Under the pieces are notes generated by a model, which was given only the letters and a program-made list of their open reading frames with translations, was not told where the DNA came from and ran no database searches. Made by a program: the position numbers and the translations under genes. From Ustilago trichophora (lineage: Eukaryota; Basidiomycota; Ustilaginomycetes; Ustilaginales; Ustilaginaceae), in contig OOIN01000016.1 of assembly GCA_900323505.1 (NCBI GenBank), positions 124,001-188,000 on the forward strand: a DNA stretch of 64,000 bases. Direction: 5' to 3'. This document shows, piece by piece, positions 1 to 10,164 of the stretch. Position 1 is the stretch's first letter; each line of letters opens with the position of its first letter.

Positions 1-363
1 CGGACCTTACTAGAGAGATAGACCTGCGGTTTGGCTCTGAAAAAGACCTTCTTTAGCCAAGAGGGTTTCTCCGTGCCGACGTGAATGAATCCTTGATCTT
101 GTTTATTGGCGTGATCCCAAGCGTTTCTCGAAAGATCAGGAGAGTTGGGAAACTGGCTTGGCTTGAGGTCTATAGTGGGTCCTTGGTACCACTCCTTGGC
201 TTCTCCGTAGGTAACAAGATCGATGACTTTGGATTCAATCAGCATACTCTTATCCGTCGATGTCAGCTCTCGCCCTTTTCCTGTACCAAGCTGCAGAGAC
301 GGCCGTGGTCAGAGTCGTAAAGAGGAGGAAGGAAAAAATCAACTGTCGGATAGAAGGGGCCAT
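1..363 (-). pseudogene. Left-array secreted protein, subfamily A; frame-broken and cut by the window edge
   Basis: The ATG at 363 opens a signal peptide (MAPSIRQLIFSFLLFTTLTT) ending near A-W, almost the same as the next gene. The frame stops at about 250. From about 255 down to base 1, another frame continues without a stop and matches the neighbour at 846-1487: a P-D-L-S block, then G-F-I-H-V-G-T, then V-Y-L-S-S-K-V. A one-base frame change near 250-257 therefore separates signal peptide and body. No GT-AG intron was evident there. The 3' end lies outside the window. It is either a real pseudogene or a sequencing or assembly error. The mature part seen contains no cysteine. Confidence 0.7.
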
Positions 364-845
364 GTTTGACTTTGCCAAGCGTCTGACCAGTTGCTTGAAG
401 AAAGGAGGAAACTGGTTTGAAAGGAGGATTTGGGAGAGGTTATTGATATAGCCTCGAGACCTTTCCCCTTGGAGGAATGCGGATCTGCTGTGGCAAAAGG
501 GAAGGATCTCACTCAAAAATAAGTGTCCGGAAATGAGGTCCCCACCGCCAAGCCGTCGGTGCATGGGAAATGCGAACTAGCATTAGAGAGGTTTTGTTTC
601 TCTAAGATCACAAGTTTTGCTTTTTCACTTTCGGATTTTTGTGAGCCAAATTCGGTGGTGTATGTTTAGCGTCATCCTGGTGTGGAATCAATGGGGAAAC
701 AAATCCCAATTTTCTCAGACTTTTCTCAGCAAAACCTGTTTGGGCTTATGAGCCAACTTCGACTTCCGCTTTTCACTCACAACGGGTGGTACAAAACCTC
801 TATTTGAGAGAAAAGTTACATAGACCAAACCTTCGAGCTCAATGC
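364..845. other. Intergenic, no gene seen
   Basis: Upstream region of the broken copy and 3' flank of the next gene. I found no convincing coding signal or RNA gene. Confidence 0.5.
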
Positions 846-1487
846 TCAGTGCACGTTTTCGACAATCTCTTGAAGAGGTTTCTCAATCTGCTGCAGAGGT
901 TCGGCAGTCTCCAGCCGAGAGTGGACAGCCTCCCAAGGCTCGAGAGCTTGTTCCAGCGGCAAACCCGGCCAAGAGACCTTGGGGTTGTCCTTGAACTCCT
1001 CAACGAAAACGAGCTCTTTCCGTTGTTTCCTCGGATTATATTTCCACACCAGCGACGCAGCTTTGCCTTTCTCTAGCTTCATCGTATTTGCAAGATCGTC
1101 ACCAGGATAGACCTTACTGGACAGATATACGTAATGCTCCGGCCTCGCTCCGAGCAACCACTTCCTCCATCGAGACGGATACTCTGTCGCTTTGCCAACA
1201 TGCAGAAAGCCGTGCGCTTCGTCAAAGGCTTGCCCCCACGCAATCTCCGGTAGATTAGGAGCGCTGGGATACTTGCGTGACTCCGGTGTAGTCGTGGGTC
1301 GCAACCAAGGCTGTTTGGTTATTTTCTGGACATCGGCATCAATAATCCTGGAAGCCATGATCATAGCATTGTCCGGGTTTTTCGCTTGTCTTGACTTAAC
1401 AGCTCTGGGCCAGGCTGCAAAAGTGCTCTCGATCAGAGTTGCAAAGAGGATGAAGGATAAGATCAAGTGTCGAATAGAGGATACCAT
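846..1487 (-). CDS. Small secreted protein, left-array subfamily A
   Basis: Predicted 213 aa from the ATG at 1487, chosen because it sits directly before the hydrophobic signal peptide (MVSSIRHLILSFILFATLIE, cleavage near F-A-A-W) and aligns with the start of the adjacent copy; an in-frame ATG at 1505 adds six residues. The mature protein has a central G-F-L-H-V-G block, V-Y-L-S-S-K-V-Y-P-G-D-D-L, then A-S-L-V-W-K-Y and N-P-K-V-S-W. The same order occurs in the copies at 2360-2929 and 3572-4102. No cysteine in the mature chain and no known enzyme motif. Inferred to be a secreted effector-like protein; molecular function unknown. Confidence 0.8.
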   Translation of the reverse strand: MVSSIRHLILSFILFATLIESTFAAWPRAVKSRQAKNPDNAMIMASRIIDADVQKITKQPWLRPTTTPESRKYPSAPNLPEIAWGQAFDEAHGFLHVGKATEYPSRWRKWLLGARPEHYVYLSSKVYPGDDLANTMKLEKGKAASLVWKYNPRKQRKELVFVEEFKDNPKVSWPGLPLEQALEPWEAVHSRLETAEPLQQIEKPLQEIVENVH

Positions 1488-2359
1488 CTTTGACTGTGGT
1501 TGCACGAACGTCTCGGTAATCGTCAGAAGGTTTTGAAGAGAGGAACTCTGGCCTGAGATGTGAGGAAAAGATAGGTGAAGAGGAAAACTCCGCAGGCGAT
1601 TGCAGTCTTCTAACTACCACGTGCATCGTGTTTCGGAGCGCTCTGAATCGAGCCGACCAGCTGTGATCAAAACAGATGTGAAGCCTTGCTGGTATGTTTT
1701 GGATCTGATGAAATGAAGTCTCCACTGCCGACGAGTATTTTCTTGCCAAAGCTCAGTAGCCAGAGTCCAATGAACGGTAGATGGATGTGGGTCAGAGTGC
1801 TCGATACCCACCGTGAAGCTGGACCGCAGTGCTGTCGGAGGTATCCAAGTTCCACCATTGCCGCTCCTTATGCGCACACAGTTGTGGCTTGCATGCAGTG
1901 TAGGCATCGACCGATCCTTGAAAGATAAGCCGCACGCTGATAGAATGGAAAGTAGGAAGGAGATGAGCGTCATCTAAGATACCCCCTTTGTGTTTGGATC
2001 ACAGATCAGCGATGAGCAACCTTGTAGTGAAGGTCGAACACAGGTGTATGTGGGCGGGCGCCATGGTGAAAAACACTTCATAAAGTACACGTTCAGCACA
2101 CTTGTTCACTTGAGACGTCAAGCTTGCAACTCTGAGTTGGTGGTGTAGAGCTTCACATTCAGATGCGAATCCGAGCTGTGTCGCCCGTGGATTCAAGGTT
2201 AAACCCGCAAAGCACCCAGAAGAGAATCTAGTCTCATTTTTAGAGACTGTAACGAGAGTGATTTGAATAAAGAGTATCGGTGTCTAAAAACAAGAACGGT
2301 ATTTGATGGTCTGAACCATGCCCAACCAAAGCAGGACCCTTCGGTCCCTTCTGTCTGCG
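1488..2359. other. Intergenic with a probable family relic
   Basis: Apart from the ORF at 1614-1973, listed separately, I see no supported gene in this stretch. Confidence 0.45.
1614..1973 (-). pseudogene. Possible decayed or divergent subfamily A copy
   Basis: A 119-codon frame opens with a signal-like stretch (MTLISFLLSILSACGLSF). Its middle part contains A-T-E-L-W-Q-E-N followed by a basic segment and R-L-H-F-I, echoing the A-S-A-L-W-R-Y/A-S-L-V-W-K-Y block of its neighbours. The rest does not align, the conserved V-G-T and Y-L-S-S blocks are absent, and cysteines are present. It could be a relic of a tandem copy or a chance ORF. Same strand and place in the array as real members. Confidence 0.3.
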
Positions 2360-2929
2360 TCAATGGCGTCTGAGGATGTCGCCCAACGATTCCAAGGACC
2401 ATCCGACATTTGGATTGTGGACAAGCTCACTAAGATGGATCAGTGTTGCTTTTTTCGTCACGGTGTCGTACCGCCACAAGGCTGAGCTGATTCTGCCATG
2501 CAGGCGCATTTCGAGCTCGACATCTTCGTGGGGAAAGATGTAGCTCAAGAAGTAAATTTGCTTGTTGGTGAAGTCCTCAGCAAGTGGCTTCTTGCTTAGC
2601 CGAAGGAAGCGAAGGAAGGATTTCCACCAGGACGAGGATGGAGGAGGTGGTGGCTCGTATGTACCGACGAACTTGATTCTATTTTGCTGTTCGAGCTGCT
2701 TACTGAGTTGGGGGGGGCCTGGATACTGATAGATCATCGAATCCCGGCTGTACCTAAGCGGTTGTTGTCCAGCGGCGTAGTAAGCATTGTTTTGACCAAG
2801 GCTGGCCAACACGATCATCTTTTTATCCGTCCAGTTCCATCGCTGAGGCTGTGGTCTCGGAGATATAGCTGCGGCTGCCACGAATATGAGGATAGAGCAC
2901 GAGATCAAGTGCCGAATGAAGGAGCTCAT
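2360..2929 (-). CDS. Small secreted protein, left-array subfamily A
   Basis: Predicted 189 aa from the ATG at 2929, which begins the signal peptide (MSSFIRHLISCSILIFVAAA). The reading frame stays open further upstream, but that part has no signal-like start. Conserved blocks in order: K-F-V-G-T-Y at mid-protein, a short proline run, I-Y-F-L-S-Y-I-F-P-H-E-D-V, S-A-L-W-R-Y, and N-P-N-V-G-W-S-L-E-S-L near the end. The mature chain has no cysteine. The product is inferred to be exported; its target and activity are unknown. Confidence 0.78.
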   Translation of the reverse strand: MSSFIRHLISCSILIFVAAAAISPRPQPQRWNWTDKKMIVLASLGQNNAYYAAGQQPLRYSRDSMIYQYPGPPQLSKQLEQQNRIKFVGTYEPPPPPSSSWWKSFLRFLRLSKKPLAEDFTNKQIYFLSYIFPHEDVELEMRLHGRISSALWRYDTVTKKATLIHLSELVHNPNVGWSLESLGDILRRH

Positions 2930-3571
2930 TCTGAGCTTGAGTACTGGCGCTTGATTGCGGCACAACGGAGGATGGTTAGCCTTTGAGAAGGAAGAGGGCG
3001 TGATACCGTGAGCGGGACTTCCATTCTTTACTCTACAATTTGCTGACACACCGGGAGGATCTCTCGTGCCGAATAGGAGCCTGACCATTTTCGCATCTCG
3101 CAAGACCCACAGCCTCTCGGTCTCATCGTCGCACTCGGCTATGGGCTGATTCTTTAAAGGAGAACTGCAGTGTCCCTCAGTGCGCACTTTCACGAGACAG
3201 ACATCAAGTGGTCAGACGGAGTGGGTTACTAGCCCACCAGTGCAAGCCGTATCACAGGCTCACTGCGCCCACCCAAGAGTGGGACATTCCGAAATTGTGC
3301 TTGCTACTCGCAAGCAAGGAAAGGCCTTTGCTTCGTCGTACAACTTTTACTCGCTTTGTGCCATAACATCGCAAGGATATCGTCGATACGCACACCAATG
3401 CAGCTTCACCGCTCCACATCCGTCAGAGATAGCACAAAAAGAGGATTGCGATGTTGCGGAGGCCATAAACCATCTATCTGTCTGGGTGTGTGTCCTCAAG
3501 TCGTCTCAAGATGCTCGGGTAGGTCGACTTCTCTTGCAAGCCAAGACATCCTGTGGCTGTATTGTATCGGT
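2930..3571. other. Intergenic, upstream of the preceding minus-strand gene
   Basis: No supported coding region. ORFs on the plus strand here lack family resemblance or signal peptides. Confidence 0.5.
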
Positions 3572-4102
3572 CTAATGGTGCCGAAAGATATCGTTCAACT
3601 TTTGGAAGCCCCATTTGACGTTGGCCGGCTTTTTAATCACGTCGACGTTCAATAGATGGAATGAAGGAGGATCTGCTACGTGCTTCCAGAGCACAGTAGC
3701 GACCGTTCCGTCGAAGAGCTCCATGTCCTTCCCTAGATCTTGTTCGGGCTCGATGACGTGGTAAAAATAGAGCTCCTTAGGGCCAAAGACTTTCACCCGT
3801 TGCAATCCCATGCGCCGCTTTGAGTTTCTAATGACGGGACGATGTGTTCCGACGTAGACAGAGCCAGCCGCAGCTTGCTTGAGAGCCCTTTGAGCAAACT
3901 TGGGAACGTCAGGCTCGATACTTCTCCGCGCTTGCTTCCACTTTGCATCTGCTTGCCGGAAAACGATTGCTTGATGACCGTAGGATCTGCTCCTCATCAG
4001 CCAATCTATGTCTGTCTCCCTGTGATGCGACGAAAGCGCGCTCACAATAGGCAGCGCAATGAAGAAGAGGAAGCGGCGAAGAACTCGATAGTTGGGGACC
4101 AT
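3572..4102 (-). CDS. Small secreted protein, left-array subfamily A
   Basis: Predicted 176 aa starting at the ATG at 4102 (MVPNYRVLRRFLFFIALPIV), a signal peptide with cleavage likely near S-A-L-S. The body carries S-V-Y-V-G-T-H, E-L-Y-F-Y-H-V-I-E-P-E-Q-D-L, A-T-V-L-W-K-H, and N-V-K-W-G-F-Q-K-L-N-D-I at the C terminus, the same block order as the 2360 copy, whose end also reads D-I-[LF]-R-[RH]-H. No cysteine after the signal. Upstream, a TATA-like stretch at 4431-4443 is far from the ATG, so the 5' leader may be long or spliced. Confidence 0.78.
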   Translation of the reverse strand: MVPNYRVLRRFLFFIALPIVSALSSHHRETDIDWLMRSRSYGHQAIVFRQADAKWKQARRSIEPDVPKFAQRALKQAAAGSVYVGTHRPVIRNSKRRMGLQRVKVFGPKELYFYHVIEPEQDLGKDMELFDGTVATVLWKHVADPPSFHLLNVDVIKKPANVKWGFQKLNDIFRHH

Positions 4103-5543
4103 GTTGGTTTGACTCGAATAGACACGCTGATGAATGATGAAAGATCGGACTCTAAGTAGAAAGGATATGTCAGCCTGTAAATGACACATGCTAACGGTGG
4201 CGTTTTCACCGAATGCCAGCTGTGCTCGAACAACTGCTGAGCTGATCCTAAGGAGTCTTCCCGCCGGTACAGGAGAAAGCCCGCAATTGCCTTCCTCTGT
4301 ATCTCTCTCGATCAAATATTGGTCGGGGTGCAGCGGTCCCCTTCGAAACAGTGTTGAGTCGAGTTCATATCTGCCATTGATGCCTTATACATTTCTTAAC
4401 ACTCGCGAGACAGTATCACGGCGTGCCAATAACGGTTTATATACAACAGTGAGTCAGTCCCGCTCCATCTATCGTTGCAGTTAACTGTTGACATGTCTTC
4501 GTTGCGACTCCCACTACAAAGCCTCAGGGCCCACGAGAGACCATCATGTAAGCGCAGTAACTCAGCCCACCTGAAGCGGTGAGGTAGAATGAGAGATACT
4601 GGCAAGGTCAAAGGTCTGAATTCAGTGCTAGACTGCCTCATTTTGGGGGCGCCAAAGTCGTTGATACACGATGAAAGGGAGAAAATGAAGCCCGGGGGCT
4701 TACGATAGCAGAGGCTGACGAGATCGGAACCTTCTCTTTTCGTCAATGTAAGCATACTGGTGCAGCAACACCATACTGGCAGTTCTATGCTCGACTCACA
4801 GCCACAAGCCTTCTTTCGAGCATCTCACCAAAAATCCGTCGAGCTGCTCAGCAAGCACTGCTGTGCTCTAATGTCGGCGGTATTTCCAGCGCCAGTCTCA
4901 ATCAGCTCGTGTCCCTGTGACGCCTTTCTCGTATCTGCTGCTGGATCTCGCAATGCTCTGGTCGACTCGGAGGAAGAACACGCGTTCAAGGTTTCCAGAA
5001 AGCGCCGAGCCAAACAATTTGGCAATCGCTCCGGAGAGATCCGGCGCGTGCATGCTCGCTTCCGGAGAATTTCGCTAACTGACGTGTGCGCGGCGGTGTT
5101 TGACGTGTGGCATACTGCAGAGCCAAGTTGACGAAGCTGCCAAAGTGAGTGAAAGAAACCTTGCCAAGTCGAAGGTCGTTTGACCAAAGTACGGTCTGCA
5201 AAAATGGCTTAAGCGTGACCGAACTCGAATCGTAGCTCAAGTCTCAGCAGTTGAAAATTCTTTGATTCTGTGAGATTGGTGCGGAGACATCGTTGAACAG
5301 CGCGGTTGAACATGAGAAAGCACGCTCTCGGTAAAACGACACAGCTGCTTCCGTAAACGTCTCTAGTGCACAGAATAAGAGCATGAGGCATGAATATAGT
5401 GGATCTTCAAAGGAAGTTATGCCACGAACCGAGTCCTAGAGATCTTCGAGCTGAGAACAGGCTGGAGTAAGCGGCTGAAGTTCTTGAGAATAAAGAGATC
5501 CAAACCGTTTCGCCGGGTACTTTTATGCTGTTCCTTCGTCGTT
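4103..5543. other. Long intergenic, no gene supported
   Basis: About 1.4 kb between array members. Several ORFs of 60-123 codons occur on both strands; none has a signal peptide or array motifs. A TATA-like stretch lies at 4431-4443 (minus strand). Confidence 0.45.
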
Positions 5544-6083
5544 TCACTCGTGCCTCAAAAGGAATCGAATTGCATCCCAGCTGATAATAGGAGTCTGATA
5601 TGCTCCTTGCCTCCAGGCATCCAAGCGTATCAATCTAACTTGTGTTTTGGTGACATGCCAGAAAGCATAGATATCTCTGTAATCTCGTTCTCCTGTCGGA
5701 CCTATCTGAGGTGCACGAAAGCCCCATTTGACTCCCAGTATACTGCTCGAAGGTATTTTGGTCACAGCGTAGGCATTGAAGTTGCCGCGTCCATATCGAA
5801 CAAAGACCGGGCCATTACCTGCCGTCTTTGAGAATTCAAAAGCCTCTTGTTCGGCGTTGGGATGCGCGACCACATGGTGCGAATATATCTGCCATCGCTC
5901 GTTGAGAAGGGGAACATTTCCACCGTAGCTTTCTTGGACAAAAGGTGTAAGGTGGTTGTCGTACTCTTCGCGTGCCTCTCTCGACAAATGCGGCTGTTCC
6001 ATTGTCCAGACCAAAGCTGTCAAAGAGAACAGTAACAAGACTGAGACGATCGCGCGTGGAAAGAGCATTTGCGCTACTGCCAA
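5544..6083 (-). CDS. Small secreted protein, left-array subfamily B
   Basis: Predicted 179 aa from 6083; an internal ATG at 6068 would shorten the signal peptide by five residues. The leader is followed by W-T-M-E-Q. Conserved with the gene at 8962-9489: Y-S-H-x-x-x-x-H-P-x-x-E, then G-N-G-P-V, A-Y-A-V-T-K-I, a W-G-F segment, D-I-Y-A-F-W-H-V-T-K and L-I-R-L-D. The chain lacks cysteine. A TATA-like box is about 75 bp upstream. Exported protein of unknown role, inferred effector-like from context. Confidence 0.78.
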   Translation of the reverse strand: MAVAQMLFPRAIVSVLLLFSLTALVWTMEQPHLSREAREEYDNHLTPFVQESYGGNVPLLNERWQIYSHHVVAHPNAEQEAFEFSKTAGNGPVFVRYGRGNFNAYAVTKIPSSSILGVKWGFRAPQIGPTGERDYRDIYAFWHVTKTQVRLIRLDAWRQGAYQTPIISWDAIRFLLRHE

Positions 6084-7111
6084 GTGTCAAAGCCTCCTTT
6101 TGTGTGTTCGCAAAGGTTAGATGGCTGCACCGAGCGAGAGCCTGCTGTATCGGTGGCTTTTTATGCACAACTTCAATCACCTCGAGCTTGCGCCCTTGAC
6201 ATGTAGTTAGCCCAGCACAGTCCGGTATTCGATTTTTAGCCACTTCATAAAAAGACAACACTTGGAGCGTAGGTGGGACAGTCGTTGTCATCCAACTTAT
6301 CGAAATGACTCAGCAGCACTAACACGCTTACACCGTCCCGAAGAGCAAGCATCACATCTCTTGTTGCCTCGTTTGTACAGTGCCCCTTTTTTTGGCTCCG
6401 CACTCTTGTTGTCCTTTCATTTTGCAATGGGTTTGAGTATCAGGGGAGCACAACAGGAGCAAGTCGCTCGCTGGTGATGTGCTTCTATTCCACGAGCAGT
6501 TAGGCCTTGGCTACACCAATCACTCTCACAAACACATCGCGCGCTGTGTTGCTGCCGCGTGACACAGCCGATTGCGATTATTGAGCCGCTTCCTCGGCCA
6601 TCTTTGATCAACGGCAAAAGAGCATTGACATAAAAAGCACACCAGGCCATAGATTCTGCACTAGCAATGCGTCTCATCCTTGCCACCGGTGGACCAACTT
6701 GCCCATCGAATCGGTCGCTACAGACACAAAAGACCGAGTTGGGTGTTCAGTTAAATGTACATTGGAGACCCGTGCCTTCCTACAGACTGCGACCGGCCTT
6801 GTACTACTCGTTTCGAGGCTTTCTCTCGTCACACTTGACACCTTCCATCTTTTAACACACACAAGATTCATCAGCCGAGGTACTCAAAGACTGCAGATGT
6901 CACATTGTGAGGCAGCATTTCAGTCAGCCTGGACGGGGAACGGGAGGAGTGCTGGCTGTACACAACACAATGTACTCCTGGAATTCGGGTAAAAGCTTAT
7001 CGACGAAGACAACGGAAGGGAAAAGAAATCGAGTTCTTGAATTGTTATCGTACTCTAGACCAGGCTTGCTGAGGATGACCTGAAAGCGAGTGTGAGCTCT
7101 CCACGTGATTG
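6084..7111. other. Intergenic, promoter of the subfamily B gene
   Basis: Contains the TATA-like box at 6157-6165 and otherwise no feature I can support on either strand. Confidence 0.45.
6157..6165 (-). promoter_or_regulatory. TATA-like box
   Basis: CATAAAAAG read on the minus strand, about 75 bp before the ATG at 6083. Assigned by position and composition only. Confidence 0.4.
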
Positions 7112-7621
7112 TCATACCCCTCGAGCAGCCCGGAGCACAGCTTCATCAATGGTCATGATTTGTGGAGTCAGCAGACCAGCTGTCTTGACTTCAACACCCA
7201 AGAGCTTTTGGGTCACCTGTCTTCTAGCCACAGGTTTCCAGACTTTCCAAAACAAGTAGGCATCTTTATCAAGACCGTCGTTGAGCCGCCAAGCTTGAGC
7301 GACTAGCGGATGAGTGGTGTGAAGCTTGGTGAGGATATAGACCGATCTTCCGTCCACATGGGCGTTCATATAGATTGGTCCAGCATGTGGCTGTTTTGCT
7401 TGTTCCCAAGCCTGCGCGATGTCTTCTTCACTGAGTGCCGCTTCAAATGGGTAGTAGCGCCTGTATTGTGGTGGGTGAAGCAGAGAGGCGCGCTCCAAAA
7501 AGTCACTTGCCCCAACCCAGACAGCACGTTCCCTGTCGTTCCATCCGGTCTGATCGATGGCCTGGGCCAGGGGTAGACTCAGAGCGACCCAGATAACAAT
7601 GGCTCGGAAGAATGCAGTCAT
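7112..7621 (-). CDS. Small secreted protein, left-array subfamily B
   Basis: Predicted 169 aa from the ATG at 7621, immediately followed by the signal peptide (MTAFFRAIVIWVALSLPLAQ, cleavage near A-Q-A-I). Downstream: A-G-P-I-Y-M-N, S-V-Y-I-L-T-K-L, A-W-R-L-N, D-A-Y-L-F-W-K-V and K-L-L-G-V-E. These match the order in the copies at 5544 and 8962 (N-G-P-V; [IA]-x-x-T-[KR]-[IL]; Y-A-F-W-H-[VI]). No cysteine at all in the predicted protein. Function unknown; inferred secreted effector-like protein. Confidence 0.78.
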   Translation of the reverse strand: MTAFFRAIVIWVALSLPLAQAIDQTGWNDRERAVWVGASDFLERASLLHPPQYRRYYPFEAALSEEDIAQAWEQAKQPHAGPIYMNAHVDGRSVYILTKLHTTHPLVAQAWRLNDGLDKDAYLFWKVWKPVARRQVTQKLLGVEVKTAGLLTPQIMTIDEAVLRAARGV

Positions 7622-7710
7622 CTTGACAGAAAGCAAAAGATGAAAGCGTTTGGCGATAGATTTGATTTGAATGAGGGAAACGGGTGCTTCAAGCGCTTTA
7701 CAGAGGATGT

Positions 7711-7718
7711 GATTTATA
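7711..7718 (-). promoter_or_regulatory. TATA-like box
   Basis: TATAAATC on the minus strand, about 90 bp before the ATG at 7621. Confidence 0.45.
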
Positions 7719-8435
7719 CTTTTGATGCACCAGATGAGGCAGAAACAATGCCTTGCCTCTAAGAACTGTTCGGTAAGCAGTCGAGCACCGTACGAATCTA
7801 GACAGCCATCGAAAAAAAGCAACCACCGTCCTGCCTCTGGCCAAGCATTGTGCTACACTAAAGGACCGGTAACCAAGGTGGGTCGTTACCTCTTTGTTAG
7901 GCACGTTGGTCGATATGCACAGTTGGTGTCACCATTAGCAACGGATCAAGCCAAGCAGATGGGCTGGAGTATCATGGAGATGACCATTGTTTGTCTTGTC
8001 AACCATCACAGGGATCTCTTGTTGTTGCAACAAGCTTCTGCGTGGTTGTTCCGAGCAACTTTGTATCGAGCGCATTCCCTTCGCGGTGATTTCGTAAGGG
8101 AAAATCACGCTTACCTTTGCCCTTCTCGGCCTGCAGGCTTTCGCGGCTTTTACTGCTTCCCGCTGCCTAGCTCTGCTGCAATATCCGGCTCGGATGTCGA
8201 ACAACATTCGGCTTGGATCCTTTGCTGTCCGACAGGAGTGCCACGCATTTGCCACTTGAGATACAATTTAAAGTGTGGCGCATTAGTGGGCAAAGCCATT
8301 GTCCTGAAAGAGGAGAGGGTTGCTTTCGTCGCACACTTTGTGGAGCTACGAGTCGAAAGTCTACAACAGCCCGCCATCACGTCCAATTGTAGCACTTCTT
8401 CAGTGTGAGTGCTTCGAGTAGCAGCGAAGATGCGC

Positions 8436-8462
8436 AAAAAAAAAAAAAAAAAAAAAAAAAAA
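8436..8462. repeat. Poly(A) tract, 27 bases
   Basis: Uninterrupted A homopolymer. It could be a retroposition tail or a simple slippage tract; no target-site duplication was recognised by eye. Confidence 0.9.
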
Positions 8463-8506
8463 TTGGGCCGTTTCGGCAACAACTAACACACGCTGTTTGA
8501 ACTTCT

Positions 8507-8640
8507 TAACCCACCTCTCTTTTTCGTCCTTATTTTCCGTTGTTTTTCTATTCCTTTTTCTCTTATATTTTATTTTTGTTTTTATTTTTATAATTTTTAT
8601 TTTGTTTTGGTTTTTCTCTTCGTCATTACTCTTTTCAAAG
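8507..8640. repeat. T-rich low-complexity stretch
   Basis: Strongly T-biased plus strand shortly after the A-tract. ORFs through it (runs of F, L and I, or K and N on the other strand) are composition artefacts. Confidence 0.8.
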
Positions 8641-8961
8641 ATGGCAGCTGGCAAGAAAATCGCACGAGCAGACTACCATCGGCGGATACTGTATTTACGA
8701 GTTGACAATTCTATAGGGCAAGGCTAGACTTGAACGGAAGGATGCGAAGCACCAGATTACAAAGATCTAAAACGGGACGGTCATCGTGATGCGCAAGCGA
8801 GTCTTGTGATACGACTTGATGATACTGGCAACAGTATTGCGAAGGATAATGCGTCAATCGGTTACCATAATTCGGTCTCATTATTGTAGTCCATAAACAC
8901 TGTTACATCTGGGCAAGCAAGTGCGAGGACATCTTGAGATCAGCTATGCTGGAACAATAGG

Positions 8962-9489
8962 TCAGAATCTATTGATAAACGAGCGCAACCGACTCTGATC
9001 AACTTTCTCCAAAAGGCTCTGCAGCGTCACTGTCTGAGGTGGAGACTGAGCAGCAGGAAGAGATGGCCATTTGTCGAGGCGTAGAAGCTTGTGTTTGCCC
9101 TTTCGGATGTGCCAAAAAGCATAGACATCACTGAGCTCGTCTCGCGAATTCAAGTTCCACATCCGGCCAAGTTGGCTGTTGCCGGAAATCCTGGTTGTTG
9201 CGAAAATGTTTCTCTCGCTCCCATCCATGGTATAGTCCACAGGTCCATTGTTCTCGGTGCCTGCTAGCTCCCAAGCTTTGGCTTCACCATCTGGGTGTCC
9301 ACTGAGTATGTGCGAGTACGCTTCTAGATGTGGGTAATCCTGGGGCACCGTGTACCTGTTCCTCAGGAAATTGAGCGAGGACTCGTAGTGAGGCGTTTGC
9401 GACCCTGTCAGCTCTGGTTGAAGAACAGCCGCTGCAAGGGTGGAAAATGCCACTAGAGCCAAGCACAAGGCGTCTAGGATGACGGCCAT
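8962..9489 (-). CDS. Small secreted protein, left-array subfamily B
   Basis: Predicted 175 aa, start at 9489 directly before the signal peptide (MAVILDALCLALVAFSTLAA). Mature part: Y-S-H-I-L-S-G-H-P-D-G-E, N-N-G-P-V, N-I-F-A-T-T-R-I, M-W-N-L-N, D-V-Y-A-F-W-H-I-R-K and K-L-L-R-L-D-K-W. This is the closest relative of the 5544-6083 product in the window. The only cysteine is inside the signal peptide. It is the last minus-strand member; the next gene to the right is on the plus strand, so the two arrays diverge from here. Confidence 0.8.
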   Translation of the reverse strand: MAVILDALCLALVAFSTLAAAVLQPELTGSQTPHYESSLNFLRNRYTVPQDYPHLEAYSHILSGHPDGEAKAWELAGTENNGPVDYTMDGSERNIFATTRISGNSQLGRMWNLNSRDELSDVYAFWHIRKGKHKLLRLDKWPSLPAAQSPPQTVTLQSLLEKVDQSRLRSFINRF

Positions 9490-9570
9490 GTTAATGTCCT
9501 AGAGGGTCGTTGTGGTGAATTAGGCTGTGATTTAGGTGTGGTTATGAGAGTGTTTGCTCAGCCAGTGGTC

Positions 9571-9580
9571 CTTATTAATA
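9571..9580 (-). promoter_or_regulatory. TATA-like box
   Basis: TATTAATAAG on the minus strand, about 85 bp before the ATG at 9489. Confidence 0.35.
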
Positions 9581-10164
9581 CTTTGATGGATCAAGCTGGC
9601 TTGAGCGCTCAGGGGCGGGCTTCCTCGACCACTCTCGGCTGCGACAACAGCTTCCGACCAGAGCGCAGGGCTAGAGCGCCTGCCAAGAGACAATAAGCAC
9701 CGGAAGAATGGCCTCAGCAAATCATTTTCCAGCGACAAGCGATGAAATGTGACGGCTTCGAGTCTTTTTTTTTTCCCACTCGATCGAGTGAGATGGACAA
9801 GGGTATCACGTATCATTTCTCTCAAACCAGACTGCACTTGCTAAGTCTTCAAAGGTGGAACGTACTCCACCATGTGCTTGCAGCTACGGTTGTTACAGAA
9901 CAGCCAGAATGTGACCACTTCTGCCCACACGTTCGAGTCAGCTCCCACGAAGGGCTGATAAGAACAGACCGTCTCATTCGACATCGTGAATTCTTTCTCC
10001 CGCTCGACGGGCTTGAGAGAGAAGCTGCTGGTCTAGGATTGGTAATCGATGACAGGGGCTTCTCAGAAAGTGAGCGCTTTAAAACTGAAAAGCGACACCC
10101 GAAGCGCAAAAATAGAAACTGTACAGTTCTTTTGTTCACCATCTTCTTGCAACGGCTGACTGCA

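Larger units (their letters stand above)
7622..8961. other. Intergenic with low-complexity DNA
   Basis: Holds a TATA-like box near 7711, a 27-base A-tract and an adjacent T-rich stretch. ORFs inside have no family resemblance. Confidence 0.5.

Noticed and set aside
4760..5187. Overlapping ORFs of about 120 codons on both strands
   Set aside because: No signal peptide, no array motif, and mirror-image ORFs on both strands suggest absence of stops by chance.
7722..8408. 228-codon plus-strand ORF
   Set aside because: It runs through the upstream region of a minus-strand gene; composition is irregular and no domain is visible.
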